DNA of 64,000 nucleotides. It comes from an uncultured Anaerolineae bacterium. Its GTDB lineage: Bacteria; Chloroflexota; Anaerolineae; J036; Brachytrichaceae. The stretch is taken from contig CALIMH010000002.1 of the NCBI GenBank assembly GCA_938028725.1, forward strand, positions 1 through 64,000. Reading direction: 5' to 3'. The notes under the pieces are model-generated. The model searched no databases, was not told where the DNA came from, and saw only the letters and a program-made list of their open reading frames with translations. This document shows positions 16,358-25,932 of this stretch, one piece after another; position 1 is the first letter of the stretch; the number at the start of each line of letters is the position of its first letter. Both the position numbers and the translations under genes were made by a program.

Positions 16358-19300
16358 ATGGTAAACGCAGATGCAGTCACATTGCAACCCAAAAGCACAT
16401 ATACGCCCACAAGCCGCCTGAGCCTTTGGTGCGATTATCTCTTGGAGGCAGGCTGGCTAGCGGCGCTCATTGTTGTGCCGTTGTTTTTTAACATTTATTC
16501 GAGCCGCGTCTTTGAGCCGGACAAATTGACCACGCTGCGCTCTATCGCCCTCTTCATGGCGCTGGTTTGGCTGGTGAAGTGGATAGAGGAACGGCTGAAT
16601 CCCCTGCACGAGCGAGCGATCACTTGGCGCACGCCATTAGTGCTCCCCACGTTGCTCACCGTCGTGATCTATATGGTCAGCACCGCCCTCTCTGTAGCGC
16701 CGCGCACTAGCTTGCTGGGGTCGTATCAGCGCCTCCAGGGCACTTACACCACGCTGGCCTACATTGTGATCTTCCTCGCGATGCTCCAAAGCTTGCGCAG
16801 GCGAGATCAGGTGGAGCGCCTGGTTACGCTGGTGCTCCTCACGTCGCTGCCGATCTCAATTTATGGCTTGTTGCAACGTCTGCAGCTTGACCCTCTGCCA
16901 TGGGGCGGTGACACAACTGAGCGCGTGGCCAGCAACATGGGCAACTCGATCTTCGTCGCAGCCTACTTGGTGATGACGTTTTACCTCAACCTTTATCGGA
17001 TCATCGAGGGGTTGCTGGCGGTGCTGCGCAGAGAGCAGCCACGCTGGCGGGACGTGTTGGGCGTGGCTCTCTACATCGTGATTGCCCTGTTCAACGCTCT
17101 GGTCGTGCTGGTGTTGGCCGGCAGCCGTGGCCCACAACTTGGTTTCCTCGGCGGTATGTTGTTCTTCTTGCTGTTGGGGGTGCAGCTGGTGCGCCGCCGA
17201 CGGCTGCGGTTAGCCCTAACGAGCGGCTCAATTGTTCTCGGCCTGCTCGGGTTGGCGTTCCTTATCTTCCTCAACGTCACGCGCCTGGATCCGGCTTTCG
17301 CCTGGCTGCGCAGCTTCCCCCTGTTCAACCGCTTGAGCACCGTGCTCACCTTAAGCGAGGGCACCAACGCCGTGCGGGTGCTGATTTGGGAAGGTGCAGC
17401 TCGCCTGGTGCTGCCGCACGAGCCGATCCGACAACCGGATGGCACGCTGGACCCGTTCAATGCGATCCGCCCGCTCGTGGGATACGGGCCGGAGTCTATG
17501 TATGTCGCCTACAACCGTTTCTACCCCCCGCGCCTGGCCTGGTTTGAGGCGCGCAACGCCTCGCCCGACCGCAGCCACAACGAGACCTGGGATTCGCTGG
17601 TGATCACCGGCCTGCTCGGCTTCCTCGTCTACATGTTCCTATTCGGCAGCGCGTTTCACTACAGCTTTCGCTGGGTGGGTCTGATTGCCTCACGTTTCGA
17701 GTCGTGGTTGTTCATCGGCTTGTGGATTCTCGGCGCGGCAGTGGGCGGCAGCGCCATGATCGCGCTGGGCAACCTGGAGCTGTTTGGCGTCGGCGTGGCT
17801 GCCGGCACGGTCTTCTTAGGCTTGGCTCTGTTTCTCTTCGTGAGCGCTCTGATCAACGCGCGCCGCAAGGATGAAAGCGATGTGCCTGTGCCGCTCTCGC
17901 TGCGCGACCAGCTCTTGCTGATCGCGATCATCTCGACCATCGTTGCCCACTTCGTGGAGATCCACACCGGTATCGCCATTGCCTCTACGCGCACGTATTT
18001 TTGGGCGTTGCTCGGCGTGATGGTGGCTGTGGGTGCTAACAGGATCAGCGAAGCAAGCCTATCGGCTGCGTCGGAGTCGCCGGCGACCATCGAAGAAGCG
18101 CCGGCTGCGCGAGCCTCGGAGAAAGCCACGACAAAGGCCATGACCCGTCGCCAGCGTCGCGCCTTGCAGCAGCAGGTGGTCGCGCCCGTTCGCCGCTCCT
18201 CAGCTGCCGGCCCGCGCGGGCTGCCGGCGTGGTTTGGCGCGGCTGCTACCTATGGCCTGTTCGTTGGCTTTGTGCTTGCAGTGATGGCGTTCGATTTCAC
18301 CAACAACGCTGACCGCCTGAACGTAGCAGGCCGTGTGTTCATCAACGCTATGACCTCCGTGCGCGGGCAGCCCGCTTATGGCGTCCTCGCCATGTTTGGG
18401 GTCACATTTGTCTTTGGCGTCGCGCTGGCTGTGCTCGACCTTCGGCGCAGCGAGGTGCTGAGGAGTGGGGCGGAAGTGTCCGCTGCTGCTGGCCTGATCG
18501 CGACGCTGGCGCTGGGAGTATGGGTTGCGTTTGGCACGTTCATCGCAGGCCGCTTGGTGGATTTCACCACCGCGACACAAAACACGATCGGCTCGATCCT
18601 GGCGATTGCTGACCAGCTCGGGCTATTCCCTGCGTATCTATACGCGCTCATTGCGGGCGTCATGATCGCCGGCGCGTTTCTGCTGAGCCGCGCTCAGCCG
18701 TTTGTGCCCGCGCGCGGCGCTTCGGCCGGCGGGGTGTTGACTCTGGTGTTGGGCGCAGTGGTTGTGCCTGTTCTGGTCACCTACAGCAACTTGCAGCCCA
18801 TCTCCGCCGACATTGTTTACAAACAGGCTAGCCCCTGGGACCAGCAGGGCGCGCGGGAGCTCGCGCCCGGCACCGGTGTGCAAGGGTGGGATTTGGCCAT
18901 CGAGCACTACCGCCGTGCGATTGACCTCGCGCGCAACGAGGACTTCTATTACCTTTGGTTGGGGCGTGCGCTGCTCGAGAAGGCAAAATCCACGCTGTCC
19001 ACCGCTACCGATCGCCGCATCCCTGACAATGCACCATTCACAGCGATCATTGACCCCAACTCGAAACTGTGGTTGCGGCCCACGCAGGACGCGCTGCCCT
19101 CAGCCACTTTCAGCCGTGAGGACCTCCTCACCGCCACCCGCATCATCCTGACCGAGGCGCGCGTGCTCAACCCGCTCAACACCGACCATAGCGCCAACCT
19201 TGCCCGCATGTGGCGACAATCGGCCGACATTACGGTTGACCCCGAGCTGCGGCAGCAACGCTACCAGAATTCCTCGCGCGAGTACGCCATCGCCACCAGC

Positions 19301-19819
19301 CTCAGCCCGAACAACGCGCAGCTCTGGAACGAGTGGGCCTCGCTGTACCTTTACCAACTGCGCGACCTGGAACAGGCCAAGCAAAGGCTAGACCGCTCGC
19401 TTGCCCTTGACGAACGCTATGACCAGACCTACATCCTGCTGGCTCAGTGGCACACCGAGCAGGCGCGAACAATAGACCGCGCCACCAACGAGAACGCCTG
19501 GAAGGAAGAGATGCGCCAAGCCCTCCAATTGTTGCAGAAGGGCGCGGAGCTGGCCTTCGACCCCTCTCCGATTTACCAGGAGATCGCGCGCATTGGTGTC
19601 GAGGTCGGCGATTTGGCTGCAGCGATTGAAGCGTTGGAGAAGCAGTTGCAACGCAAGCCAGATGATTGGAACATCCTCACTAACTTGGCGCTGCTCCATC
19701 GGGATAACCAAAACACGGGGCGCGCGTTGGAATATGCCCGCAAGGCGTTGACGTTGGCGCCGCCGGATCGGCAAGCCTCGCTGCAAGCGCTGGTCTCCCA
19801 GTTGTCCGCCACACCGTGA
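16358..19819 (+). CDS. O-antigen ligase/polymerase-like protein with C-terminal TPRs
   Basis: 1153 residues from the ATG at 16358; GGGA precedes it and an in-frame start at 16322 is less likely. Residues about 25-520 contain many membrane segments and a periplasmic loop with NPxHNxWxD-like sequence (SPDRSHNETWDSL), as in Wzy/WaaL O-antigen polymerases and ligases. A cytoplasmic basic stretch (about 575-625, MTRRQRRALQQQ) is followed by more membrane segments and, from about residue 860, tetratricopeptide repeats such as NLARMWRQSADI, YQEIARIGVEVGDLAAAIEA and NILTNLALLHRDN. It probably polymerises or transfers surface glycans, with the TPR part binding partners. A TATACT element lies 11 bases before the start. 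Confidence 0.85.
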   Translation: MVNADAVTLQPKSTYTPTSRLSLWCDYLLEAGWLAALIVVPLFFNIYSSRVFEPDKLTTLRSIALFMALVWLVKWIEERLNPLHERAITWRTPLVLPTLLTVVIYMVSTALSVAPRTSLLGSYQRLQGTYTTLAYIVIFLAMLQSLRRRDQVERLVTLVLLTSLPISIYGLLQRLQLDPLPWGGDTTERVASNMGNSIFVAAYLVMTFYLNLYRIIEGLLAVLRREQPRWRDVLGVALYIVIALFNALVVLVLAGSRGPQLGFLGGMLFFLLLGVQLVRRRRLRLALTSGSIVLGLLGLAFLIFLNVTRLDPAFAWLRSFPLFNRLSTVLTLSEGTNAVRVLIWEGAARLVLPHEPIRQPDGTLDPFNAIRPLVGYGPESMYVAYNRFYPPRLAWFEARNASPDRSHNETWDSLVITGLLGFLVYMFLFGSAFHYSFRWVGLIASRFESWLFIGLWILGAAVGGSAMIALGNLELFGVGVAAGTVFLGLALFLFVSALINARRKDESDVPVPLSLRDQLLLIAIISTIVAHFVEIHTGIAIASTRTYFWALLGVMVAVGANRISEASLSAASESPATIEEAPAARASEKATTKAMTRRQRRALQQQVVAPVRRSSAAGPRGLPAWFGAAATYGLFVGFVLAVMAFDFTNNADRLNVAGRVFINAMTSVRGQPAYGVLAMFGVTFVFGVALAVLDLRRSEVLRSGAEVSAAAGLIATLALGVWVAFGTFIAGRLVDFTTATQNTIGSILAIADQLGLFPAYLYALIAGVMIAGAFLLSRAQPFVPARGASAGGVLTLVLGAVVVPVLVTYSNLQPISADIVYKQASPWDQQGARELAPGTGVQGWDLAIEHYRRAIDLARNEDFYYLWLGRALLEKAKSTLSTATDRRIPDNAPFTAIIDPNSKLWLRPTQDALPSATFSREDLLTATRIILTEARVLNPLNTDHSANLARMWRQSADITVDPELRQQRYQNSSREYAIATSLSPNNAQLWNEWASLYLYQLRDLEQAKQRLDRSLALDERYDQTYILLAQWHTEQARTIDRATNENAWKEEMRQALQLLQKGAELAFDPSPIYQEIARIGVEVGDLAAAIEALEKQLQRKPDDWNILTNLALLHRDNQNTGRALEYARKALTLAPPDRQASLQALVSQLSATP

Positions 19820-19825
19820 ACGGCA

Positions 19826-20695
19826 ATGCCAGAACTGACGTTGCAGGTCGGCAACGTGCGCCTGTGGCTGTTGAGTGATGGCGTCTCCTACTGGGACGGC
19901 GGGGGGACGTTCGGCTTGGTGGGCCGGAGCAAATGGGCGAAGCTGCTGCCGCCGGACGAGCAAAACCTGGTGCCACAAGCGCTGCGCTGTGTGCTCATCG
20001 AGGCTGATGGCCGCCGGGTGCTGGTGGATTGCGGGGTAGGGGATAAGCCCAATGAGCTGCTCGCCACTCAGTATGACGTGCGCCGGCCGTCCGGCACCTT
20101 GTTGGATGACCTCCATCGTTTGGGGCTGTCGCCTGAAGATGTCCACCTGGTGGTGTTCACCCACCTGCATGGGGATCACTCCGGCTGGGCCACTTGCTTG
20201 AGTGGTGAGCGCCTGGCGCCCACTTTCCCCCATGCGCGCTACATCGTCCAGCGCCGTGAATTCGATGACGCGATGCACCCCAACGAGCGCACGCGCAACA
20301 CGTACTTCGCGGATAACTTCGCCCCGCTGTGGGATTGTGGCGTCTTGGTCCTGCTCGATGGCCCAACCCAAATTACCCCCTCCATCCGCGTTGTGCCGAC
20401 GCCAGGGCACACTGCCGGCCACCAGTCGCTGATCGTGCAGCCGCGCGGCGAACCGCCGATCTTCCTCACCGGTGATCTTTCGCCCTACATGATTCACTTT
20501 GTGCGCTTGCCTTGGGTCACTGCCTACGATGTCCTGCCGATGCAGACCATTGACACCAAGCGCCACTGGCAGCTTTGGGCATTTGAGCAACGCGCGATAG
20601 TGGTGAACTCGCACGATGTGCACATGCCCGTCGGCCGACTGATCAGAAACGAGAAAGGGTTCTTTTCTGCTCAACCGCTCGATGCCCACACGTGA
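19826..20695 (+). CDS. Metallo-beta-lactamase-fold hydrolase
   Basis: 289 residues. The zinc motif is complete: H113-L-H115-G-D117-H118 in THLHGDHSG, the later GHTAGHQSL histidine, the bridging Asp in LTGDLSPY, and a C-terminal His in VVNSHDVHM. The arrangement matches the AHL-lactonase/AttM-like branch of the superfamily, where esters, lactones or thioesters are cut. No export signal is seen. It starts 6 bases after the O-antigen-ligase-like gene and overlaps the next lipoprotein gene by 14 bases, so the three may share a transcript. The substrate is unknown. Confidence 0.9.
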   Translation: MPELTLQVGNVRLWLLSDGVSYWDGGGTFGLVGRSKWAKLLPPDEQNLVPQALRCVLIEADGRRVLVDCGVGDKPNELLATQYDVRRPSGTLLDDLHRLGLSPEDVHLVVFTHLHGDHSGWATCLSGERLAPTFPHARYIVQRREFDDAMHPNERTRNTYFADNFAPLWDCGVLVLLDGPTQITPSIRVVPTPGHTAGHQSLIVQPRGEPPIFLTGDLSPYMIHFVRLPWVTAYDVLPMQTIDTKRHWQLWAFEQRAIVVNSHDVHMPVGRLIRNEKGFFSAQPLDAHT

Positions 20696-22025
20696 ACAGT
20701 GCCCATCGCGTCGTCTAAATCGGCATGGCGTAGCAACACGGCAGCGTCGAACCACAGCGTTTACTGCTGTGTTGGTTGTCTCGCTTAGCGTGCTTGGCTG
20801 CGCCAACCCGCCCACCAAACAACTGGTGTTGTGGCACGCCCTAGAAGGACGGCAGGCGCGCGCCCTCGAACAGCTTGTGGATCGCTGGAATGCCCAGGCA
20901 TGGCAGCACGGCGCTGTGATCGTGGTGGAACGTCACGCCCCCGCACAGCTCGAAGCGCGCTTCCGCCTCGCCAACGGCGCCGGCTCTGCATCTGCGCCGT
21001 TGCCCGACTTGGCCCTTCTGCCCGCGCACCTAGCAGCCCTCTCTTTCGAGCGAGGGCTGCTTCATGATCTCGGCCCGCTCATAGATAGCGCAGACGCTAA
21101 GGTGGGGTGGAATCTCGACGAGCGCAGCCAGCTATTCCCTTTTATGCTCAGCGCAGGCCGCGACCGGCGCGGCGCGTTGATCGGCGTGCCCCACGGTGGT
21201 GTGTTGCGACTCCTGCTGGTGAATCTGCGCGCCTTCGTCGGGGATGCTGCGCCCTCTGAGCTTGCGATAGGTGATTGGCCTGCGTTGCAGCGCGCTTGCA
21301 CAAGCGCCTTCGAGCGCGGTGTTGCTGCTTGCATCAGCGCGCGCTTGGATGGCACCTTGGTTGAGGAGTGGCTGATCGCCCACGGCGCGCTTGCCTTCGA
21401 CGCCACTAGCGGCCAGGTGCTCCTCGAGACGCCGGCAGCGAGGATAGCGCTGGAGGACCTCGCGCAAAGTGTGAACGAGGGTATCGTGGTCGGCGCTTTC
21501 TCGCCCCAGCAACAGTTTGCCGACTTTGCGGAGGGGCGCCATGCTGCGATGTTGATTTGGAGCAGTGATGTGCAAGCAGCGCTATCCACTGCGCGCTTAC
21601 AGGCAGCGATCCCCTTAGCTGTTCAGCCCTTGCCTGGCCTGAGCCGTCCGACGGTGCAGTACCGTGCGCCACTGTGGGTGGCGCCGCGCGCGCCGCGAGA
21701 GCAGGTGCGCCTGGCGTGGCTCTTCATCCGCTGGTTAACCGAGCCTGAGCAAACACAGTTCTGGCATCAGCAGACCGGTGAGTTGCCCGCTCGACTAGTG
21801 GACGTGCGCGACGATGCGGCGGTCAGCCTGGCGTTGCGTCAGCAAACCCTGCTCCAACTCGCCCGTTGGGCCCAGCCGGAGCCGCTGCATCCCAACCGAC
21901 CGTGCGCTCAAGCCATTTTCGAGGAGGTAGCGCAGCGCCTGCTCGACCGCCAACCAGTCACCACTACGCTGGAAGCTGTGCAGGCGAAGGCAAAAGGATT
22001 CGGCCCGTGTGTGCCGCCACAGTGA
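20682..22025 (+). CDS. Family 1 extracellular solute-binding lipoprotein
   Basis: 447 residues. A long basic N-terminus (1-24) is followed by a hydrophobic stretch and the lipobox LSVLGC with C40 as lipid anchor. The mature part resembles maltose-type ABC sugar-binding proteins: LVLWHALEGRQARALEQLVDRWN, FAEGRHAAMLIWSSD, and the C-terminal LFIRWLTEPEQTQFWHQQTGELPAR. No permease or ATPase gene is adjacent, so it is an orphan binding protein and may use a remote transporter. It begins inside the end of the metallo-hydrolase gene. Confidence 0.88.
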   Translation: MPTREQCPSRRLNRHGVATRQRRTTAFTAVLVVSLSVLGCANPPTKQLVLWHALEGRQARALEQLVDRWNAQAWQHGAVIVVERHAPAQLEARFRLANGAGSASAPLPDLALLPAHLAALSFERGLLHDLGPLIDSADAKVGWNLDERSQLFPFMLSAGRDRRGALIGVPHGGVLRLLLVNLRAFVGDAAPSELAIGDWPALQRACTSAFERGVAACISARLDGTLVEEWLIAHGALAFDATSGQVLLETPAARIALEDLAQSVNEGIVVGAFSPQQQFADFAEGRHAAMLIWSSDVQAALSTARLQAAIPLAVQPLPGLSRPTVQYRAPLWVAPRAPREQVRLAWLFIRWLTEPEQTQFWHQQTGELPARLVDVRDDAAVSLALRQQTLLQLARWAQPEPLHPNRPCAQAIFEEVAQRLLDRQPVTTTLEAVQAKAKGFGPCVPPQ

Positions 22026-22033
22026 ATCATGAG

Positions 22034-22294
22034 ATGAGCAATCCAGTGCCACAGTTCGCTATCCGCCAACTTATCTTGGAGTTGGCGATGCAGCGTGGGC
22101 CTGGCAAAACCTTGTGCCCTAGCGAGGTGGCGCGCGCATGGGATTCAGCCGCGTGGCGCGCTTGGATGCCCGCCGTGCGCGAGGCTGCGTTCGCGCTCGC
22201 AGAGGAAGGCAGGGTGGTGATAACTCAGCGCGGCCGGCCGGTGGATCGCACTGCGCGCGGCCCGATCCGCATCGCCCTCAAGGCGACGCAGTAA
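22034..22294 (+). CDS. DUF3253 small protein
   Basis: 86 residues from the ATG at 22034, eight bases after the lipoprotein stop. Segments match DUF3253 as remembered: ILELAMQRGPGKTLCPSEVAR, WMPAVREAAFALAEEGRVVITQRG and ending GPIRIAL. The fold is probably a winged helix. Function is unknown. It is convergent with the molybdenum oxidoreductase gene to the right. Confidence 0.8.
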   Translation: MSNPVPQFAIRQLILELAMQRGPGKTLCPSEVARAWDSAAWRAWMPAVREAAFALAEEGRVVITQRGRPVDRTARGPIRIALKATQ

Positions 22295-22300
22295 AGCGGG

Positions 22301-24523
22301 CTATCCGCTCAGACGCTCGCGCACCCGCTGTGGCGTGAACGGCATTTGGTGCAGCGAACGGCCGGTGAGGGCGAGGAAAGCGTTGGCGATCGCGGCGGCG
22401 GTTGGCCCCATGGGGGGTTCGCCGACGCCGTAGGGCTGAGCGGAGTTGGTTGTGTTTAGCAGCAGCACCTCCACTGCTGGCGCGCGATCCAGCGAGAGGA
22501 TGGGGTAGCCGTCCAGGTTCAGCGCCGCAAGGCGGCCATTGCTCACGCGCGCCTCCTCCAGCAGCGCTGAGCTAACGCCCCACATCACGGCGCCCTCAGC
22601 TTGTGCTCGTGCGCCATCTGGGTTGACCACCAGCCCGCAATCCATCGCTAAGGTGATGCGGTGCACGCGGATGCGCTCGTCCTCCTCTAGCGCGATCTCG
22701 GCCACTTGCGCCACCACAGTGTTCACATCGGTGCTGCACGCGATGCCCTGCGCGTGGCCGGGAGGTAGTGGCCTGCCCCAGCCGGCTCGGTCAGCCGCTG
22801 CGCGCAGCACGGCCGCCATGCGTCTGCCCCAGAGGGTATCCGGCAGGTGAGCCAGGCGAAATGCGAGTGGGTCTGCGTTGGCGGCGCGCGCCAGTAAGTC
22901 CATGAACGACTCAACGGCAAAGGTATTTGCCAGCAGTCCTAAGCCGCGCCATGGACCAGTGCGCACCGGTAGGTCGCGCCGCCAGGCCACTACGCGCCGG
23001 TGCGGTATAGCGTAGCGGATGGTTGCGCCGCGCGTTGCGCCGAAGTCGTTGCCGATCAACTGTTTGGCGAGGCCTGGCGCAAACGCGAAGAGCACATCAC
23101 CACTAGCTTGCTCATGCTCAATGGCGACGATGCGCCCACCCTCCAGCCGTGCTGATAACCGATGATGGGTGGGTGGCCGCAAGAAGCCCAGTTGCAGCTC
23201 CTCTTGGCGCGTCCAGGCGACGTGCACTGGTGCGCCCACTGCGCGGCTGAGGCGCGCGGCCTCGATGGCGATCTCTGGGTTGAAGCTTTTGCGCCCGAAT
23301 CCGCCGCCCACCAGCAATGGCACCACTTCCACTTGGTCGGGCCGCATCCGCAGCGCGAGCGCAACTTGCTGCTGCATCATGAAGGGCGATTGCGTGCTCG
23401 CCCAGATCGTGACGCGCTCGGGGCGCGCATCGGCCAGCGCCGCCTGAGCTTCCAGCGGTGTTTGAATGGCGAACGGCGTGCGATACTCGGCGCGGATCAC
23501 CCCCTCGCCCTGAAGGTGCGCCGGCGCGTCACCAACGCGCTGGATCACCACCCCGCCAGGTCCGCCGACGGTGACGATGCGCTCGATCTCGTCCTGATCC
23601 CAGCGCTTGCCAATCTCCCATTCAGCTTCGATTTGGCTGATTGCTTGCCAGGCGGCAGCGCGGGTGCGCGCCACTACGCCGACAAAATCGCGCTCAACGA
23701 CCACCTGCTGGACGCCAGGCGTTTGTTTGGCCCGTTCCACGCTGACGATGCGGCGCAGCTTGCCCTCCAAGCTGGGAGGATGCAAGACTGCGCCGTATAG
23801 CATGCCCGGCACTCGCGCGTCGTAGCCATATATCGCGCGGCCGGTGATCTTGTCGCGCAGGTCGAGCCGTGGCACGGGTTGGCCGATGTAGCGCCATGCC
23901 GTTGGGGGTGTGAGCGGGGCGGGTTGGGGCGGCGTCTCCCAGTTTGTTTGCTCGCGCACCAGCTCACCAAACGTCAAGCGCCGGCTGGGTTGTGCGCGCG
24001 CGAACGCCATCCCGTCAGCCACTTCCACCTGGTCGGCGGTGGTGCCCAGCTGCTGTGCCGCTGCCGCGCGCAGCATTTCGCGCAGCGTGGCGGCAGCTTG
24101 GCGCAGCGGTGCAAACATGGTGAGCACGGATGTGCTGCCCGCTGTGCCGAAGAAGTCTGGGCTGCGAAAGCGACTGGTTGGGCCTTGTTGCACGCGAATC
24201 CGCGAGGGTGCAAGGCGCAGCTCCTCCGCAGCGAGCTGGGTGAGCGCAGTCATCACGCCCTGGCCCATCTCCACTTTGGTCAGGAACAAGCGCACCTCGC
24301 CGTCGGTGCTGATCTCGAACCAGGCGAACGGGTCATTGGGGGTGATGGCGAAGGGGGCGCCGGTGGAGGCGTCAGTCTGCTCGGCCCACTCTGATAGCCA
24401 CAGTTGTAGCTCTGGCAGCGCCAAACGGAAGCCCAGCGCCAACCCACCGCCGGCGATCCCGGTGGCGATGAGGAAGCCGCGCCGAGAGACGCGCCAGCGG
24501 CGAGGGGAGGCAGCTTGGCTCAT
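22301..24523 (-). CDS. iorB: IorB-like Tat-exported molybdenum oxidoreductase subunit
   Basis: 740 residues. The start at 24523 is fixed by a four-base ATGA overlap with the upstream iorA-like gene. A Tat signal SRRGFLIA (twin Arg 14-15) and hydrophobic stretch predict export of the folded holoenzyme. The rest is a molybdopterin-binding subunit of the isoquinoline 1-oxidoreductase type: GQGVMTALTQLAAEEL, LVGGGFGRKSFNPEIAIEAA, and the C-terminal glutamate in YGVGEPPMGPTAAAIANAF. Such enzymes hydroxylate N-heterocycles or aldehydes and pass electrons outwards. Together with the Fe-S subunit it forms a two-subunit enzyme without a flavin subunit. Cofactor maturation genes are not in the window. 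Confidence 0.9.
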   Translation of the reverse strand: MSQAASPRRWRVSRRGFLIATGIAGGGLALGFRLALPELQLWLSEWAEQTDASTGAPFAITPNDPFAWFEISTDGEVRLFLTKVEMGQGVMTALTQLAAEELRLAPSRIRVQQGPTSRFRSPDFFGTAGSTSVLTMFAPLRQAAATLREMLRAAAAQQLGTTADQVEVADGMAFARAQPSRRLTFGELVREQTNWETPPQPAPLTPPTAWRYIGQPVPRLDLRDKITGRAIYGYDARVPGMLYGAVLHPPSLEGKLRRIVSVERAKQTPGVQQVVVERDFVGVVARTRAAAWQAISQIEAEWEIGKRWDQDEIERIVTVGGPGGVVIQRVGDAPAHLQGEGVIRAEYRTPFAIQTPLEAQAALADARPERVTIWASTQSPFMMQQQVALALRMRPDQVEVVPLLVGGGFGRKSFNPEIAIEAARLSRAVGAPVHVAWTRQEELQLGFLRPPTHHRLSARLEGGRIVAIEHEQASGDVLFAFAPGLAKQLIGNDFGATRGATIRYAIPHRRVVAWRRDLPVRTGPWRGLGLLANTFAVESFMDLLARAANADPLAFRLAHLPDTLWGRRMAAVLRAAADRAGWGRPLPPGHAQGIACSTDVNTVVAQVAEIALEEDERIRVHRITLAMDCGLVVNPDGARAQAEGAVMWGVSSALLEEARVSNGRLAALNLDGYPILSLDRAPAVEVLLLNTTNSAQPYGVGEPPMGPTAAAIANAFLALTGRSLHQMPFTPQRVRERLSG

Positions 24524-24987
24524 CTGCGCGCCTCCTGCTGTTGGACCAGCAGCCGCGCGCTGCGCACGGCCTGGCGGATGCGGGTGTAGCAGCCACACCG
24601 GCATAAGTTGCGCGAGAGCGCGGCGAGCATGGTGGGCTCGTCAGGCAGTGGGCGCTGTTCCAGCAAAGCGGCCAGCGTGATGATTTGTCCGCTCATGCAC
24701 CAGCCGCACTGTGGCACTTGGTGCTCCAGGAATGCTTGTTGAGCTGGGTGAAGTTGATCGCCTTGCGCGAGGCCCTCAATGGTTCGGATGCGCTTGCCTT
24801 GCACCGTGCGCACTGAGGTGATGCACGCGCGCACGGCCTCACCGTCCACGAGCACCGTGCATGCGCCGCAGAGGCCGATCCCACAGCCGATCTTAGTGCC
24901 AGTTAGGCCCAGCTCATCGCGCAGTGCCCACACGAGCAGTCCGTCGCCGGAGACGCGATGGAGGCTTCCGTTCACGTTAAGTTCCAT
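24520..24987 (-). CDS. iorA: IorA-like 2Fe-2S subunit
   Basis: 155 residues from the ATG at 24987; a GTG at 25002 would add five. First cluster ligands C35, C40, C43 and C55 (CGIGLCGACTVLVDG), second cluster in QCGWCMSGQI and NLCRCGCYTRI. It is the electron-transfer subunit for the Tat-exported molybdenum subunit and overlaps it by four bases. It has no signal of its own and must be exported by hitchhiking on the IorB-like partner, as in other Tat-dependent complexes. A small membrane protein gene is divergent 82 bases upstream. Confidence 0.92.
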   Translation of the reverse strand: MELNVNGSLHRVSGDGLLVWALRDELGLTGTKIGCGIGLCGACTVLVDGEAVRACITSVRTVQGKRIRTIEGLAQGDQLHPAQQAFLEHQVPQCGWCMSGQIITLAALLEQRPLPDEPTMLAALSRNLCRCGCYTRIRQAVRSARLLVQQQEARR

Positions 24988-25069
24988 GCCGTTCTCGTAC
25001 ACTCTAGGGTGAGTTTAACTGGCCAGCCTGAACTGCGGGTGAAAGCTGGCGCGACGTTGAGTGGAAGAC

Positions 25070-25546
25070 ATGGACATCTATCGGTGGTTGGTGTTGGTTC
25101 ATGTGGTTTGCTTCGCGATTTGGTTTGGGAGCGTGGTTGTCTCGTGGTTGCTGATTCGCGCTCTGGAAGAACGGCTGACTGACGCGCAGCGCGCGGAGCC
25201 GTTTGCCGCGCTGTTGCGCCATTACATCCGCTTGGAGACGCGCGTGGTTGACGTGGCCTTTGTCGGCGTGGTGGTGACGGGTGTCGCAATGGCGCAGTTT
25301 TTTGTGGGCTGGTCGCCATGGGTGGTGGGCAAGCTGGTGCTTTACCTGGTTCAGTTTGGTGTGACGTTGTGGTATTTGCTGGTGCATTTGCGGCCATTGT
25401 GCTACCCCTGCACAGCGCGCGAATATCGGCGCTGGTACGAGCTGCTCACCCTCTCGTTTGTGGTGTTTGGACTCTCGTTGGTGTGGACTTACTTTGGACG
25501 TGGGTGGTTCGGCGTGGAGCAGTTGGTGGACTTGGCCAGGCCGTAG
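25070..25546 (+). CDS. DUF2269/CopD-like four-TM membrane protein
   Basis: 158 residues from the ATG at 25070 (a GTG at 25061 adds three). Four membrane segments are visible: one with LVHVVCFAIWFGSVVVSWLL, one near VVDVAFVGVVVTGVAMAQFF, one with LVLYLVQFGVTLWYLLVHL and one with LLTLSFVVFGLSLVWTYF. The first carries a histidine and a tryptophan typical of DUF2269-like proteins, which may bind heme or metal. Placement divergent from the exported IorAB-type enzyme suggests it could accept its electrons, which is inference. It is convergent with the DUF952 gene. Confidence 0.7.
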   Translation: MDIYRWLVLVHVVCFAIWFGSVVVSWLLIRALEERLTDAQRAEPFAALLRHYIRLETRVVDVAFVGVVVTGVAMAQFFVGWSPWVVGKLVLYLVQFGVTLWYLLVHLRPLCYPCTAREYRRWYELLTLSFVVFGLSLVWTYFGRGWFGVEQLVDLARP

Positions 25547-25554
25547 CGTCGGGC

Positions 25555-25932
25555 TTACGTCAACCGCTTGTAGCCGATGAAGCGGCCGTCAACTGGGTCG
25601 CGCAGCATAAGCTGAACGCCGACGATCGCCTCACGATTGATCGGGCCGTAGATGTGGGGAAAGAGCGCGTTGGGGAGGGTTTCACCCTCGTCGCTGCTTA
25701 TCGGTGGCGCTGGTGGCTCCCAGCGCAGCGGGCTGGTCAGCCGCGTCTCATCAATCTCCAGCACGACGAAACTGCCAGGCTGTTGGCGGTAGAAGCGGTT
25801 GGCGACGGCTAGCATCAGCTCCTCGCCGCAGGTAGCGTGCACGAAGCCCTCCTGCTCCAGGCTAGCGGGGCGGTAGGGCTGGTTGGCCGGTGCGCGCTCC
25901 CACTCGGCGCGCGGGGTCAAGTGCAGGATCAT
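25555..25932 (-). CDS. DUF952 protein
   Basis: 125 residues. The family core is recognisable: MILHLTPRAEWERA, EGFVHATCGEELMLAVANRFY, FVVLEIDETRL and FPHIYGPINREAIVGV. DUF952 proteins are small cytoplasmic proteins of unknown biochemistry, distantly related to the ADP-ribosyltransferase-like fold. It overlaps tatC by four bases and is the last gene of the rpmF-to-tatC run, so it is probably co-transcribed. Confidence 0.85.
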   Translation of the reverse strand: MILHLTPRAEWERAPANQPYRPASLEQEGFVHATCGEELMLAVANRFYRQQPGSFVVLEIDETRLTSPLRWEPPAPPISSDEGETLPNALFPHIYGPINREAIVGVQLMLRDPVDGRFIGYKRLT